NCBI RefSeq assembly: GCF_000383975.1
Contig: NZ_KB913017.1
Coordinates: 2,221,527 to 2,285,526 of the forward strand
DNA: 64,000 bases
Reading direction: 5' to 3'
Origin: Natronorubrum tibetense GA33
Lineage (GTDB): Archaea; Halobacteriota; Halobacteria; Halobacteriales; Natrialbaceae
The notes beneath the pieces are model-generated. The model ran no database searches. It was not told the DNA's origin and saw only the letters and a list, made by a program, of their open reading frames with translations. The position numbers were made by a program, and so were the translations under genes. This document shows, in pieces, positions 50,781 to 59,694 of the stretch (positions within the stretch are counted from its first letter, which is position 1; the number at the start of each line of letters is the position of its first letter).

Positions 50781-52031
50781 ATGAGTAGCGCGGCGCGGCC
50801 GCTTTCGGAACCACAGGTGCTGGCCCACACCAAGCGGCGGCTCTTTCCGGCCGAGGGGGAGGAGGACGGACCGTCCTACGTGGTTGCCGACACCCAGTTC
50901 TCGAAAGACGAGTGGCTCCCCGGCCAACCCGTTACGCCGGCTGTTCGGGAGTGCCTCGCGCCGTTCAACCACGTCCGGATCGGCGGCGGCTATCCGGATC
51001 TCGTGGGGGTGCGCAGCCTCGAGTCGGACCTCCTCGCCGTCGAACGGGTGGGCGACGAGCCGCCGCTGATCGCCATCGAGGCGAAGGGGGAGACGAGCGA
51101 CGGCGTGAATACCCAGCTCGGGATCGTCCAGGCCTACGACCGGCTCCACGAGGCCAACGCGGCGTACCTCGCCGCGCCTGCGGCTGCCATCACGGAGACC
51201 GATCGGACGCTCGCGCGGGAGCTGAACGTCGGCGTGCTGGGCGTCGATGCGACGGGGAGCGTGGACGCCCTCGAGGTCCCGCGGGTCGTCGGCAATCGGA
51301 CCTCGAGCGAGGCGACGGCGCTACGGTTTCAGGCCGGCGCACAGGGCGTCGCGGACAAATCGTTCGGGCTGAATCACCCGAAGAACTACCTCGGCTATCC
51401 GCTGGCACAGTACGCGGAGGGCGACACCGACGCGTTGCTCTCGGAGTACAAGGTCGTCAGCGCCGTCGAGAGCGCCAGACAGGGAGCCGCGTTTCTGGGA
51501 CTGATCGAGGACGGCCCGCGCGGAATCCAACTCACGTCGCTGGGCCAGGAGGTCGTCCGATTCGCGAACGCCCGCTGTGGCTCCGTCGAGGGCGCACTCG
51601 AGGAGTTCGAGGACTGGTACCGATCGCGAACACGGTTCGTCGATCTCGCACCCGAGTGGGGCCAGCTGGCCCGTCGAGTGGTGTTCGAGTACCCCGCGAC
51701 GGAGCTACTCGTCACCGAGTTGCAGGCCATGCACGACGACTGGCAGCCGGAGCCGTCGCTCGTGGATCTCGTCGAGCACCTGCACACGGTTCATCCGACC
51801 TTTACCGTGGAGCTGTTCGTTCGCGGTGACGACGACGTTCGACGGCGTGTGTTGACCGAAGATGGGGCGCTGCGACGCGAGGCGCTCACGGACGGACACG
51901 TCTACCACTCGCCCACCGTGTTTCAGCTGAAGGCGATGCTCTACCACGCCGGGATTCTGACCGAGCGCGGACGGGAGCCGAATCGACTCGAGCCGCTCGA
52001 GGATGTCTGGGCGCTTCGAGAGCCGGTCTGA
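50781..52031 (+). CDS. PD-(D/E)XK nuclease-like protein of unknown function
   Basis: A 416-residue protein. The N-terminal third has a restriction-endonuclease-fold signature: GGYPDLVGV (Asp73) and then LIAIEAKGETSD with Glu100 and Lys102, spaced as in PD-(D/E)XK enzymes. The remaining part contains helical segments with RQGAAFLGLIEDGPRGIQLTSLG that resemble a winged-helix domain. A role in DNA cleavage, repair or defence is plausible. I do not recognise the family. The gene is isolated on the + strand between the FAD enzyme and a CPBP gene. No methyltransferase adjoins it. Confidence 0.8.
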   Translation: MSSAARPLSEPQVLAHTKRRLFPAEGEEDGPSYVVADTQFSKDEWLPGQPVTPAVRECLAPFNHVRIGGGYPDLVGVRSLESDLLAVERVGDEPPLIAIEAKGETSDGVNTQLGIVQAYDRLHEANAAYLAAPAAAITETDRTLARELNVGVLGVDATGSVDALEVPRVVGNRTSSEATALRFQAGAQGVADKSFGLNHPKNYLGYPLAQYAEGDTDALLSEYKVVSAVESARQGAAFLGLIEDGPRGIQLTSLGQEVVRFANARCGSVEGALEEFEDWYRSRTRFVDLAPEWGQLARRVVFEYPATELLVTELQAMHDDWQPEPSLVDLVEHLHTVHPTFTVELFVRGDDDVRRRVLTEDGALRREALTDGHVYHSPTVFQLKAMLYHAGILTERGREPNRLEPLEDVWALREPV

Positions 52032-52095
52032 TTGACCCACCCGGCGATACGGTCCCGCACCAACCCTTTTCTACGCTGTTGGAACACGAGCCGCC

Positions 52096-52191
52096 ATGAG
52101 CTACGGTCTGGATCCCACGGAGGAGTACGGCGGATCGACCACGGTTCGGCTCCTCGAGAACGGATCCACACGGAAGACCTCAGCTAGATGA
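52096..52191 (+). CDS. Tiny ORF, possibly the truncated 5' end of a gene
   Basis: A 31-codon frame (ATG at 52096, TGA at 52191) reading MSYGLDPTEEYGGSTTVRLLENG and more, with an acidic, protein-like start. It ends 12 bp inside the 3' end of the convergent CPBP gene. It could be the 5' remnant of a gene lost by deletion, or a spurious frame. I do not recognise the family. Confidence 0.3.
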   Translation: MSYGLDPTEEYGGSTTVRLLENGSTRKTSAR

Positions 52192-53091
52192 CTGTGCGAT
52201 CGAACGTCGAGTTAGCGTCTTCGGTCCATAGACGACTACCACCACGATTGCGACGAGGAGCGCTAGCGCTGCTGGAAGGAGTTCTCCGATGGCCCCGTGG
52301 GGAACGAGTTCGCCGCTGAAGTTTCCCGAGAAGTGAAACAGTACCGCCCCGAGGATACTGCGTCCCGTGTTGTTGTAGATCCAGGTGTAGAGGATCGAGA
52401 TGATCACTGCTCCAACCATGAATTCCAGGAACGGGAGCGATAGCACGCCGAGTCCGGCCTGGTAGGTTCCCTGCATGAAAAACAGGGGCACGTGCCAGAC
52501 AGCCCAGACGAATCCGAGAATCAGGCTCGCGCCCAACGCGTTCCAGCGTGCTTGCAGCCCATCAAGTGCGTATCCGCGCCAGCCCAGTTCTTCTGGTAGC
52601 GGGCCGAAAAACACCATGAAAACCACGTACGGGATGATTGATACCGGATCGACGGCAAACTCGGCCGCTCGCTCGAACGCTGGTACCGTGTCGCCAGCGA
52701 GAACGCCCAACAGCAGCGCGAGGCCGTTCAGGACCGGAACTAACAGGAAGATCACGGCGTACCAGCGCAGTCCGATCCGCCGGACGTCGACGAGCCGTCG
52801 CCAATAGTCTCTCCGATGCTTCTTCTCGGCAGCCCGAAAGAGCAAGCAGATGGCTGCACCCGGAACGCCGAGCCCGCCGGCGGCGAACAGGAGCACGCCG
52901 GGCATCGCGAACGGTTCGTACTCGAGGACGATCAGCGGTATCCAGAAGAGGTACGAGACGCCGAACGCGATGGCGAAGAACTGCCACGGGTTCGAGTACT
53001 CGAGGAACTCGGAGTCGATCTCCTCGGGTGCTGCGATGGATGCAGCCGCTGTCTCCGGTGTCGTTTCGTTACTGGCGGTGTCGTCGGTCAC
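52180..53091 (-). CDS. CPBP-family intramembrane metalloprotease
   Basis: A 303-residue protein with about eight hydrophobic helices. The CPBP (CAAX protease and bacteriocin-processing) active site is visible as EELGWRGYAL (EExxxR) near residue 165, FVWAVWHVPLFF (FxxxH) near 192, and the third helix NTGRSILGAVLFHFSGN with its His. The start is GTG at 53091, overlapping the stop of the serine hydrolase gene by 4 bp (GTGA). Bacterial relatives act in bacteriocin immunity or protein processing. The coupling suggests a joint role with the hydrolase. Confidence 0.93.
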   Translation of the reverse strand: MTDDTASNETTPETAAASIAAPEEIDSEFLEYSNPWQFFAIAFGVSYLFWIPLIVLEYEPFAMPGVLLFAAGGLGVPGAAICLLFRAAEKKHRRDYWRRLVDVRRIGLRWYAVIFLLVPVLNGLALLLGVLAGDTVPAFERAAEFAVDPVSIIPYVVFMVFFGPLPEELGWRGYALDGLQARWNALGASLILGFVWAVWHVPLFFMQGTYQAGLGVLSLPFLEFMVGAVIISILYTWIYNNTGRSILGAVLFHFSGNFSGELVPHGAIGELLPAALALLVAIVVVVVYGPKTLTRRSIAQSSS

Positions 53092-54587
53092 GTCGTGTCA
53101 CCCTCGTCCGTTCGAGGAGCGAGGACCGTCAGCAATAATAACACGGCGACCGCCGACAGCGCCAGTCCAATCCACTCGGCGATCACCGGCAGAAAGAACG
53201 CGACGGTCTCCCGTCCGAGGGTCCACCAGAGTCCGAGCGTCGCGACTGCGAGCCCGCCGAGGACTGCACGAGCGGTGCGGTTGCGTTCGGACAGCGGAGC
53301 GAACGTTCGCGTCCCCGTGACGGCACCGTACCCGAGTCGGAGGGCAAGCCCGGCCGCGACGCCGACGAGAATCCAGACCGGCAGGCGGATCCATCGCCTC
53401 GCGGTCGTCAGTGAGACTGCAGGGAGGTCGCTCCGATCGGCCCACGCCTCGACGACGTCGGCGATGAGCTGTAAACTCCGCTCGCTGTTCGTCAGAACCA
53501 CAATCCCGTCACCGGTTTGCGGGACAGCGTGAAACCAGTTCCACGAACCGGCTCCCTGGCCGCCGTTCATCACTGCTTGTTCCCCGTTGGAGAGCGTTTC
53601 GACGAACAAACCGAGTCCCACGCCGTCGGTGGCCAGATCGTAGAAGCCCGTCGGTTCCACCGTCGAGGTGTACACTTCCCCGACGCGCTCGGGGGCGAGT
53701 ACGCCCCGCCCAACCGGTGCCCCGCTCGTCTCTGTACCGGCGGCGACGAAGCGGGCGACATCTTCGGCGGTTGCGTACAGTTCGCCGTGGGCGCCAGCCG
53801 GCCCGTGTGACGCCGGGACCGGCGTTCCGTCCACGAAGTGTTCCGTCGCCAGCTCCGAACGGAGCTGTTCGGTCGCGGCGAAGGTAGCCCCGTCCATCCC
53901 CAGCGGATCCAGAACCGTCTCGTCCACGTACGCCCCGAAGTCACGGCCCGTAACGTCCTCGATCAGGAGTTCCAGCAGCGCGTAGCCGGGATTCGAGTAC
54001 CGGAACTCACCGGGTTCACCCGTCGGCCGAGCGGCCGGGCCGTCCGCGTTCCCGGAAAGCGCTTCCCGGAGCGGCGGCGGCTCTTCGTCCAGCGGGACGC
54101 TTTCGTATCCGCCCGCCGGTAACCCGGCACTGTGGCTGAGCACTCGCCGAACGGTCACCGCATCCCACGAATACTCCGCGCTCGGTAGCTCCCAACTCGT
54201 GATGTGATGGCCGACCGGATCGTCGAGTTCGATCTTGTCTTCTTCAACGAGCTTCAACACCCCCCATGCAGTGATCGACTTCGTGATCGATTGTACCTGA
54301 AACGGGATATCTACGGTCATCTGGCGTTTCTCCGCGGGATCAGCGCTGCCGTAGGCACCGCTCCAGGTCACCTCGCCGTCCTCGATTAGGGCGATCGACG
54401 CTCCCGGAACGTCGTATCGACCGAGCAGGTCCGGAACGCGCCCGTCGAGGTGTTCCGGGAGCGATTCGTCGGATGCGCCAGCGGTTGTGGCGGAGCCAAA
54501 TTGGCCGAGGAGGCCCCCGCCAACGAGAGATGCTGCGAGTAACCGACGGCGAGTAGCAGTGACCTCCTCCGCGCGATCCGACTCCAT
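53088..54587 (-). CDS. Tat-exported serine hydrolase (beta-lactamase/PBP fold) with membrane tail
   Basis: A 499-residue protein. A Tat signal is present (RRRLLAASLVGGGLLGQFG near residues 13-31). The catalytic SxxK motif is QSITKS (Ser100, Lys103), the tyrosine motif is FRYSNPGYA (YSN), and the C-terminal box HGG-like segment is NGGQGAGSW. The last 110 residues carry about three hydrophobic helices, so the enzyme should face the outside while anchored in the membrane. Relatives include class C beta-lactamases and D-peptidases; haloarchaea lack peptidoglycan, so the substrate is unknown. The next gene on the strand overlaps by 4 bp. Confidence 0.92.
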   Translation of the reverse strand: MESDRAEEVTATRRRLLAASLVGGGLLGQFGSATTAGASDESLPEHLDGRVPDLLGRYDVPGASIALIEDGEVTWSGAYGSADPAEKRQMTVDIPFQVQSITKSITAWGVLKLVEEDKIELDDPVGHHITSWELPSAEYSWDAVTVRRVLSHSAGLPAGGYESVPLDEEPPPLREALSGNADGPAARPTGEPGEFRYSNPGYALLELLIEDVTGRDFGAYVDETVLDPLGMDGATFAATEQLRSELATEHFVDGTPVPASHGPAGAHGELYATAEDVARFVAAGTETSGAPVGRGVLAPERVGEVYTSTVEPTGFYDLATDGVGLGLFVETLSNGEQAVMNGGQGAGSWNWFHAVPQTGDGIVVLTNSERSLQLIADVVEAWADRSDLPAVSLTTARRWIRLPVWILVGVAAGLALRLGYGAVTGTRTFAPLSERNRTARAVLGGLAVATLGLWWTLGRETVAFFLPVIAEWIGLALSAVAVLLLLTVLAPRTDEGDTT

Positions 54588-54725
54588 ACTGCTACTTCTG
54601 CGGATCGAGTAAAAAGCACCACTGCGATTTCTATCCCAAGAGAATTGGTAACAAGTAACTAACTGGCCGCACTGAGGTCTACCCTCAGATCGGGGACCGT
54701 TGGGGTTGCGTGCGGACCCACTCGG

Positions 54726-56204
54726 TCACCGCTCGGCTGCCGGCTCGAATCCATGCAGCCCCCGATGCGCGGCGAGGAATGTTGCATGCGGACGCCGTTC
54801 GTCCGTCGTTGGAAGCGTGAGTTCCTCGCCCTCGAGTCGCGAAAACTCCTCGTACCCCTCGAGATCCGGTCGGTCCGCTACGAGAATCCGATAGTCGTCC
54901 GACACGGCGAGCCAGCCGGCGTCGAACGCCCAGTGGTGCAGTCGACAGAGTGCGAGCCCGTTCTGAACGATATCGCGACCGTCGTCCCGTTTCGGATAGA
55001 TGTGTGCCGCTTCGATGTCCACGGTTCCGGCGGGGGACTCTCGAGACGTCCCACAGATCGCACAACGGGCGTTGTAGGCTGATTTGACTCGGCTCGCGAA
55101 CGCACCCGAACGAACCCGTCGTTGGGTCTCGGTGAACTCGGTTTCGTCGTCGGTCAGCGCCGGCTCCGACTCTTCGCCGTCCGCTGTCTCTATACTCGCG
55201 GCACCGCCGTCGGTGACCGACGCCGCAATCGTCTCGAACTCCGCCGGATGGTCGAGTTCCAGCCGCTCCATCGTGAACTGATAGACCATTCGATTGTGGT
55301 CGTCGTCGAACACGTAACGGGCGTCGACGACAGCGACCAGTCCCTCGTACCGAAGCTCGCTGCTATCCGCCGGCTGGTAGAAGAAATACACCGGGACGGT
55401 CGATCCCTCGGCCTGCTCGAGCAGCGCCGTGTTCGCCCCGGTCGGCGACTGATCGCCCTTCGAGGGGACGCCCTCGCCGATGTAGGTGAATCGGTCGCCC
55501 TCGAGGTCGTCGCCGTATGGGCCGTCCTCCCGAGCCTTGACGATGACGTACGACAGGGCTCCGTCGTCGTCCGTTCGCGGACTGATCCCCTTGATGTACG
55601 AGCCGAAGCTGGTGCCGAACGCCGCTTCGAGCTCCTGTTGCGTGTAGGATTTACCGCGCTCGAGAGCAGGACCGTCGGACGCGAGTCGCCGAGCCAGATC
55701 TCGGCCACTGTCCGTCAGCGAGTTCGTCCCGTCCGACCGCTCGACGTAGCCGAGACTCTGCAGCCAGCCCCGGTGCTGGGCGGGCCCCGAGGGGTCGCTC
55801 CAGCCGGTTTCGGGATGCTCGTCCGCGATAGCCGCGCCCAGTTCAGCGTCCGTTTTTGGCTCGTCGAGCAACGCCTCAAGCGCCGTTTCGAAGCCGCGGA
55901 CGTTCTCGGCGAGCGCGTCGAACAGCAGCTTCGGCTCGGTGTCAGCCATCCATTCGATTCCGCGTTCGGTCAACGCCACTCGATCCTCGTCGACTGTGAG
56001 TAGCCCGATCGCCTCGAGAAAGCGGAGTCGATCGCGGATTCCGTCGTCGCTCGTCGCTCGCGTATTCGATTTCACCCACTCGAAGAGCGCGGCCTCGTCC
56101 GGGTTATCGGTGAGAACGTACGTGAAACACCGCTCGAGGACGTTCGCATAGTTCCCCGCGCCGCCGAAGAATCGAACTGCGATAGTACGTTTGTCCGTTC
56201 CCAT
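54726..56204 (-). CDS. Winged-helix/SRA-like/HNH endonuclease, type IV restriction-like
   Basis: A 492-residue protein. Residues 30-180 form two winged-helix-like segments (RDRLRFLEAIGLLTVDEDRVALTERG). About 184-325 is a module with YIGEGVPSKGDQSPTGANTALLE then VPVYFFYQ, which resembles the SRA-like domain of ScoMcrA-type type IV enzymes that read modified DNA. The C-terminal HNH nuclease is at about 365-445: CAICG, DIEAAHIYPKR (His401), QNGLALC (Asn415), LHHWAFD. It probably cleaves DNA with modified bases or sugar/phosphate marks; the target is unknown. There is no methyltransferase partner. Confidence 0.85.
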   Translation of the reverse strand: MGTDKRTIAVRFFGGAGNYANVLERCFTYVLTDNPDEAALFEWVKSNTRATSDDGIRDRLRFLEAIGLLTVDEDRVALTERGIEWMADTEPKLLFDALAENVRGFETALEALLDEPKTDAELGAAIADEHPETGWSDPSGPAQHRGWLQSLGYVERSDGTNSLTDSGRDLARRLASDGPALERGKSYTQQELEAAFGTSFGSYIKGISPRTDDDGALSYVIVKAREDGPYGDDLEGDRFTYIGEGVPSKGDQSPTGANTALLEQAEGSTVPVYFFYQPADSSELRYEGLVAVVDARYVFDDDHNRMVYQFTMERLELDHPAEFETIAASVTDGGAASIETADGEESEPALTDDETEFTETQRRVRSGAFASRVKSAYNARCAICGTSRESPAGTVDIEAAHIYPKRDDGRDIVQNGLALCRLHHWAFDAGWLAVSDDYRILVADRPDLEGYEEFSRLEGEELTLPTTDERRPHATFLAAHRGLHGFEPAAER

Positions 56205-56347
56205 CTCACACGGCCGTCAGTTGGAGCCGCGACATATAAACTGACTGGACTGTCTCGAGAATGGGCCAGCTAAAAGCAACTATATTCGAGACGAAACCCT
56301 CCGCTATACGACCTCTCGAGGAGTTAAGAGGACTGACAAAACCCAGC

Positions 56348-56659
56348 CTACGCCGACGGCCCGCTATCCGCAACGCCCGATGACCCCGCCGCACCGATCG
56401 TCACCGGCTCGAGCGAGATTTTCAACCCGCTCTCGACCTGCGCGACGACGACGGTGTGGCTCGCGTACTGAAATTCGAGGCTCGTGAATCCCGATCCCGA
56501 CGTACAGAGCGTGTCGAGAACGTCGGGATCGATCGCGTTATAAAGAGGATCGAGTTCGAGGACGTCGGTGCCGGTTACCTCGCTGACGAGGTCGACGACG
56601 GCCATACTCGGCTGCTGATCGTCGTCTACTGACACCGTCGTCGAGTTGTACGCGTTCAT
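56348..56659 (-). CDS. HalOD1 output-domain protein (second copy)
   Basis: A 103-residue protein with one HalOD1 domain (residues 17-85, PSMAVVDLVSEVTGTDVLE, then AIDPDVLDTLCTSGSG and FTSLEFQYASHTVVVAQ) and a short Gly/Ala/Ser tail. HalOD1 is a haloarchaeal signalling output domain of unknown biochemistry. It is a paralogue of the protein encoded at 25756-26088. It lies divergent from nothing obvious and about 144 bp upstream of the HNH gene on the same strand. Confidence 0.86.
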   Translation of the reverse strand: MNAYNSTTVSVDDDQQPSMAVVDLVSEVTGTDVLELDPLYNAIDPDVLDTLCTSGSGFTSLEFQYASHTVVVAQVESGLKISLEPVTIGAAGSSGVADSGPSA

Positions 56660-56828
56660 AACTCAAGCTCTCGAGACCGGGAGTAAAGAAAATGACCCAA
56701 TATTTCGACCCGGGTCGGACAGGCAAAATCACAGTTCGACCCCCTGCAATGTTGCGTGTGGTGGCGATTCCGTCGGTTTTTGTCGTTTGGCAGTACCTTC
56801 CACGTCCGATTTCGGGATCGAGCCGCCG

Positions 56829-57728
56829 CTACTCTCGTCGCTGCACTTCGTGGCGACCGAAGCCGTACCGGAGTCGGTTCGCCAGCCGTCGCGAGAAGCG
56901 GCCGTCGTCGGCCCGCGAGCCGAACCGTTCGGACAGCGCGGTGTAGATGAGCGGCAGCGGCACCTCCTGCTCGAGCCCCTCCTGGACGGTCCACGTCCCC
57001 GTCGAGCCGCCCTCGATGCGGTCCGCGACGTCGCCCAGATCGGAGCCCTCCTCGCGGAACGCCTCTTCGCAGAGTTCGAGCAGCCACGAGCGGATCACCG
57101 CGCCGTTGTTCCAGACCGACGCCACGTTCTCCAGGTCGAGATCGTATCTGCCCTCGTGGAGCAGTTCGAACCCCTCGCCGTAGGTCTGCATCAGCGCGTA
57201 CTCGACGCCGTTGTGGATCATCTTCACGTAGTGGCCCGACCCCGCGGGCCCCATGCGCTCGTGGCCGTCGGGTCCCGTCGCGACGGCGTCGAAGACGGGG
57301 GCGAACTCGTCGTAGGCCCACTCGGGGCCGCCGACCATCAGCGAGAAGCCGAGGTGTGCGCCCGCGGGACCGCCGGAGGTTCCGCAGTCGAGGTACGCGG
57401 CTGCACAGCTTTCGGCCCGTCGAACGGAGTCCTCGAAGTAGGAGTTGCCGCCGTCGACGACGACATCGTCGGAGTCGAGATGCCCCTCGAGTTCCTCGAG
57501 CGTCGCGTCGACGGCCCCGCCGGCGGGTACCATCAGCCAGATTCGCTTCTCCTCGCCGAGTCGGTCGACGAGACCTGCCACCGAGTCGGCCGGTTCGGCG
57601 CCCGCGTCCGCGGCCGTCGCGACGGCTTCCGGCTCGAGATCGAAAGCGACGACGTCGTGGCCCGCCTCGAGGGTGCGATCGACGACGATCTGTCCCATAC
57701 GTCCGAGTCCGATTACGCCCAGTTGCAT
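56829..57728 (-). CDS. gnd: 6-phosphogluconate dehydrogenase, decarboxylating
   Basis: A 299-residue NAD(P)-dependent dehydrogenase that converts 6-phosphogluconate to ribulose 5-phosphate and CO2, the oxidative pentose-phosphate route that haloarchaea use for ribose. The N-terminal Rossmann motif is GVIGLGRMGQI, the substrate/cofactor segment is DCGTSGGPAGAHLGFSLMVGG, the catalytic Lys is in SGHYVKMIHNGVEYALMQ, and a C-terminal GSTGTWTVQEGLE helix follows. The size matches the short archaeal/bacterial form, not the 470-residue form. The ATG at 57728 starts the Rossmann motif. Confidence 0.95.
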   Translation of the reverse strand: MQLGVIGLGRMGQIVVDRTLEAGHDVVAFDLEPEAVATAADAGAEPADSVAGLVDRLGEEKRIWLMVPAGGAVDATLEELEGHLDSDDVVVDGGNSYFEDSVRRAESCAAAYLDCGTSGGPAGAHLGFSLMVGGPEWAYDEFAPVFDAVATGPDGHERMGPAGSGHYVKMIHNGVEYALMQTYGEGFELLHEGRYDLDLENVASVWNNGAVIRSWLLELCEEAFREEGSDLGDVADRIEGGSTGTWTVQEGLEQEVPLPLIYTALSERFGSRADDGRFSRRLANRLRYGFGRHEVQRRE

Positions 57729-57903
57729 AGAGTCCACTCGGCGGGGGTGTGAGGTAGTGGTTGTGATTCGTGTTACATCCGCCGAGCGCTCGATCGACAC
57801 GCGCTGGTCGAACAGTGGCCACTGTACAGGATCGGATCGGCCTGAAAATCAGCGGTTCGGCGACGGGGAAGCGAGAAAATCGTTCGGTCGGATACCAGGT
57901 GGG

Positions 57904-58341
57904 TTAGTGAAGCGGTTCCTCGAGTCGCGCCCAGCCGATCGCGTCGAGGACGACGATGCGGTCGTCGTACTGGACGTAGACGCCGTTGTACTCGCAGCCG
58001 TTCCCGTCGTGATACGGCAGGGAGCCGCGAACGGCGTCGACGACGGACCAGGCGCCCTCGTGATCGATCGTGAGGTGTTCCCACTCTTCTTGTGCGTCGT
58101 TGCGAACCGCGCGGTCGATGGCGCGGCGCGCGCCGGGGATGTCGCCCAGCCGCTGGGAACTGATATCGACGACGGTGGCCCCGTGAGGGACCTCCTCATG
58201 GGCGACGACTCGTGCGCCGAGGTCGGCTTTCGATCGCGACGGGCAGTCGGTCCGCTGGCCCGAGTGTAGCACGTATCCGGCGACTGCAGCGGTTCCGACC
58301 GCGAGCACCGACAGCGCCAGTTCTTTGCCCCTGATCATCAT
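57904..58341 (-). CDS. Small protein with N-terminal membrane segment
   Basis: A 145-residue protein. Residues 5-25 (GKELALSVLAVGTAAVAGYVL) form a single membrane anchor or uncleaved signal; the rest is a soluble region with PHGATVVDISSQRLGDIPGARRA and EWEHLTIDHEGAWSVVDAVRG. I do not recognise the family. The frame is well conserved-looking and acidic. It is on the minus strand between gnd and a CopD-like gene, with about 200 bp on either side. Confidence 0.7.
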   Translation of the reverse strand: MMIRGKELALSVLAVGTAAVAGYVLHSGQRTDCPSRSKADLGARVVAHEEVPHGATVVDISSQRLGDIPGARRAIDRAVRNDAQEEWEHLTIDHEGAWSVVDAVRGSLPYHDGNGCEYNGVYVQYDDRIVVLDAIGWARLEEPLH

Positions 58342-58538
58342 GGGAGTACGTTACAGTAACCAACTAAGTATCTTTCGCAAGAATATTCCTTTCTAAGGCG
58401 TTTCCGGCCGAAAAACGATTCTGTCGCCAGTTTCCCGACGATATCCGACCAGTTCACGGACGGACGTAGACCGGCAGTGCGTATTACACGTTGAACGCCC
58501 ACGAGAGCCCGCCACCGCCGCGAGCGGGTCCCGAGCCG

Positions 58539-59003
58539 TCAGATCAGATGGACGACGTTCGTCGAGATCACGCCCCCGACCACGAGCAACGCGATAGAGA
58601 CGACCGCGGCCACACGGTACACCGGGAGCGCCTTGTTCGCTGGTTCGCGCAGTTTCTTTCCGTTGAGTCCCGCCTCGAGTCGTTTCGAACCGATCTCGAC
58701 GAGCGCCGCGAGGACGGCCCAGAGGACGACCATGAGGAGGACGAGCTGGCCGTTCGTCGTCTCAAATAATCTTTCGGTGGTGTATTCCGTTCCGGCAAGA
58801 TGGCCGCCCGAGAGGAGCAAGACGAGCGCGCTCACGCGCGAGATAGTCGTGAGTTTCCCCGAAATGACCTCGATTGGTTTCGTCGTATTGAACGCACCGT
58901 CTCGGGCGAGCGGGAGAACGACCAGCGCGACGAAACAGACGCTTCCGGCCCAGAGCGCGGCGAAGATGAGATGGGACGTGTGGGCGAGGAACGTATCAAC
59001 CAT
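58539..59003 (-). CDS. CopD-like membrane protein
   Basis: A 154-residue protein with four transmembrane helices (about residues 12-33, 55-75, 88-107 and 128-150). The first helix has HTSHLIFAALWAGSVCFVAL, a His-Trp pattern found in CopD (copper resistance) and related proteins, which also bind heme or copper. The third and fourth helices contain LLMVVLWAVLAALVEIG and AAVVSIALLVVGG. It is the last gene of a minus-strand run (dUTPase, YdjM-like, this gene) with gaps of 61 and 75 bp. A copper or redox role is likely but unproven. Confidence 0.82.
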   Translation of the reverse strand: MVDTFLAHTSHLIFAALWAGSVCFVALVVLPLARDGAFNTTKPIEVISGKLTTISRVSALVLLLSGGHLAGTEYTTERLFETTNGQLVLLMVVLWAVLAALVEIGSKRLEAGLNGKKLREPANKALPVYRVAAVVSIALLVVGGVISTNVVHLI

Positions 59004-59078
59004 ACGGAGTTGCTGGGCAAGCGGCAGTATCAGCGTTCCGACTCGCGGCTCTCGTCGCGGCGGCGACTCCGTACGCTG

Positions 59079-59633
59079 TCACTCGAGCCAGTCGGGAACC
59101 CACGCGACCAGCCGACGCCGGAGCAACGCGTAGGCCAGCGAGACGGCGACGCCGCCGATGACGACCGCCCTGATCCAGCCGTCGAAGACGACCAGCGCAG
59201 GGACGGCGAGCGCGACGGCAAGGGCGGCGTCCTCGGGCGCGCCGTCGTAGCGAATCAAGCGCCGCGGCCGGATCCAACGGCTCCGGACGTGGTCGTAGAC
59301 GGCCCGTTCGCTCCGGTCGTTCCACGGGTCCATCTCCGGCCCGCCGCCGAGCGCATCGCTGGCGGCGTGGAGCCAGGCGGCGACGGCGAACGCCGCGAGC
59401 GCGACCGTGGCACTCGAGGGCACGGCGACGGCGGCGACGACCGCCGGACCAGCGAGTGCGACGCCGGAAACGGGAAAGTGCAGCGTTCGCCGGTGGGCAA
59501 AGACGAGATCGAAGTCGGGTGCGAGTCCCCCGAGGATCGCTCCGATGGCCAGTGGGAGCGCGAACTCGGGAACCAGTGCGGCGACGGGTGCGACAACGGC
59601 GAGCCCGGTGAACACGTGGGTAGTCGCCATCAT
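59079..59633 (-). CDS. YdjM-family membrane-bound metal-dependent hydrolase
   Basis: A 184-residue protein with five or six hydrophobic segments. The start MATTHVFTGLAVVAPVA and DFDLVFAHRRTLHFPVSG carry the His and Asp ligands of the YdjM/LexA-binding-inner-membrane-protein-like family, and AAWLHAASDALGG adds another HxxxD-type site. The start could be 59633 or 59630 (MM). It lies downstream of dUTPase and upstream of the CopD-like gene. The substrate is unknown. Confidence 0.88.
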   Translation of the reverse strand: MMATTHVFTGLAVVAPVAALVPEFALPLAIGAILGGLAPDFDLVFAHRRTLHFPVSGVALAGPAVVAAVAVPSSATVALAAFAVAAWLHAASDALGGGPEMDPWNDRSERAVYDHVRSRWIRPRRLIRYDGAPEDAALAVALAVPALVVFDGWIRAVVIGGVAVSLAYALLRRRLVAWVPDWLE

Positions 59634-59694
59634 CGATATCGATCCTTGCGTCGGGAACGGTCAAAAGGATACGCGAACCGGTGGTTCATCCGAT

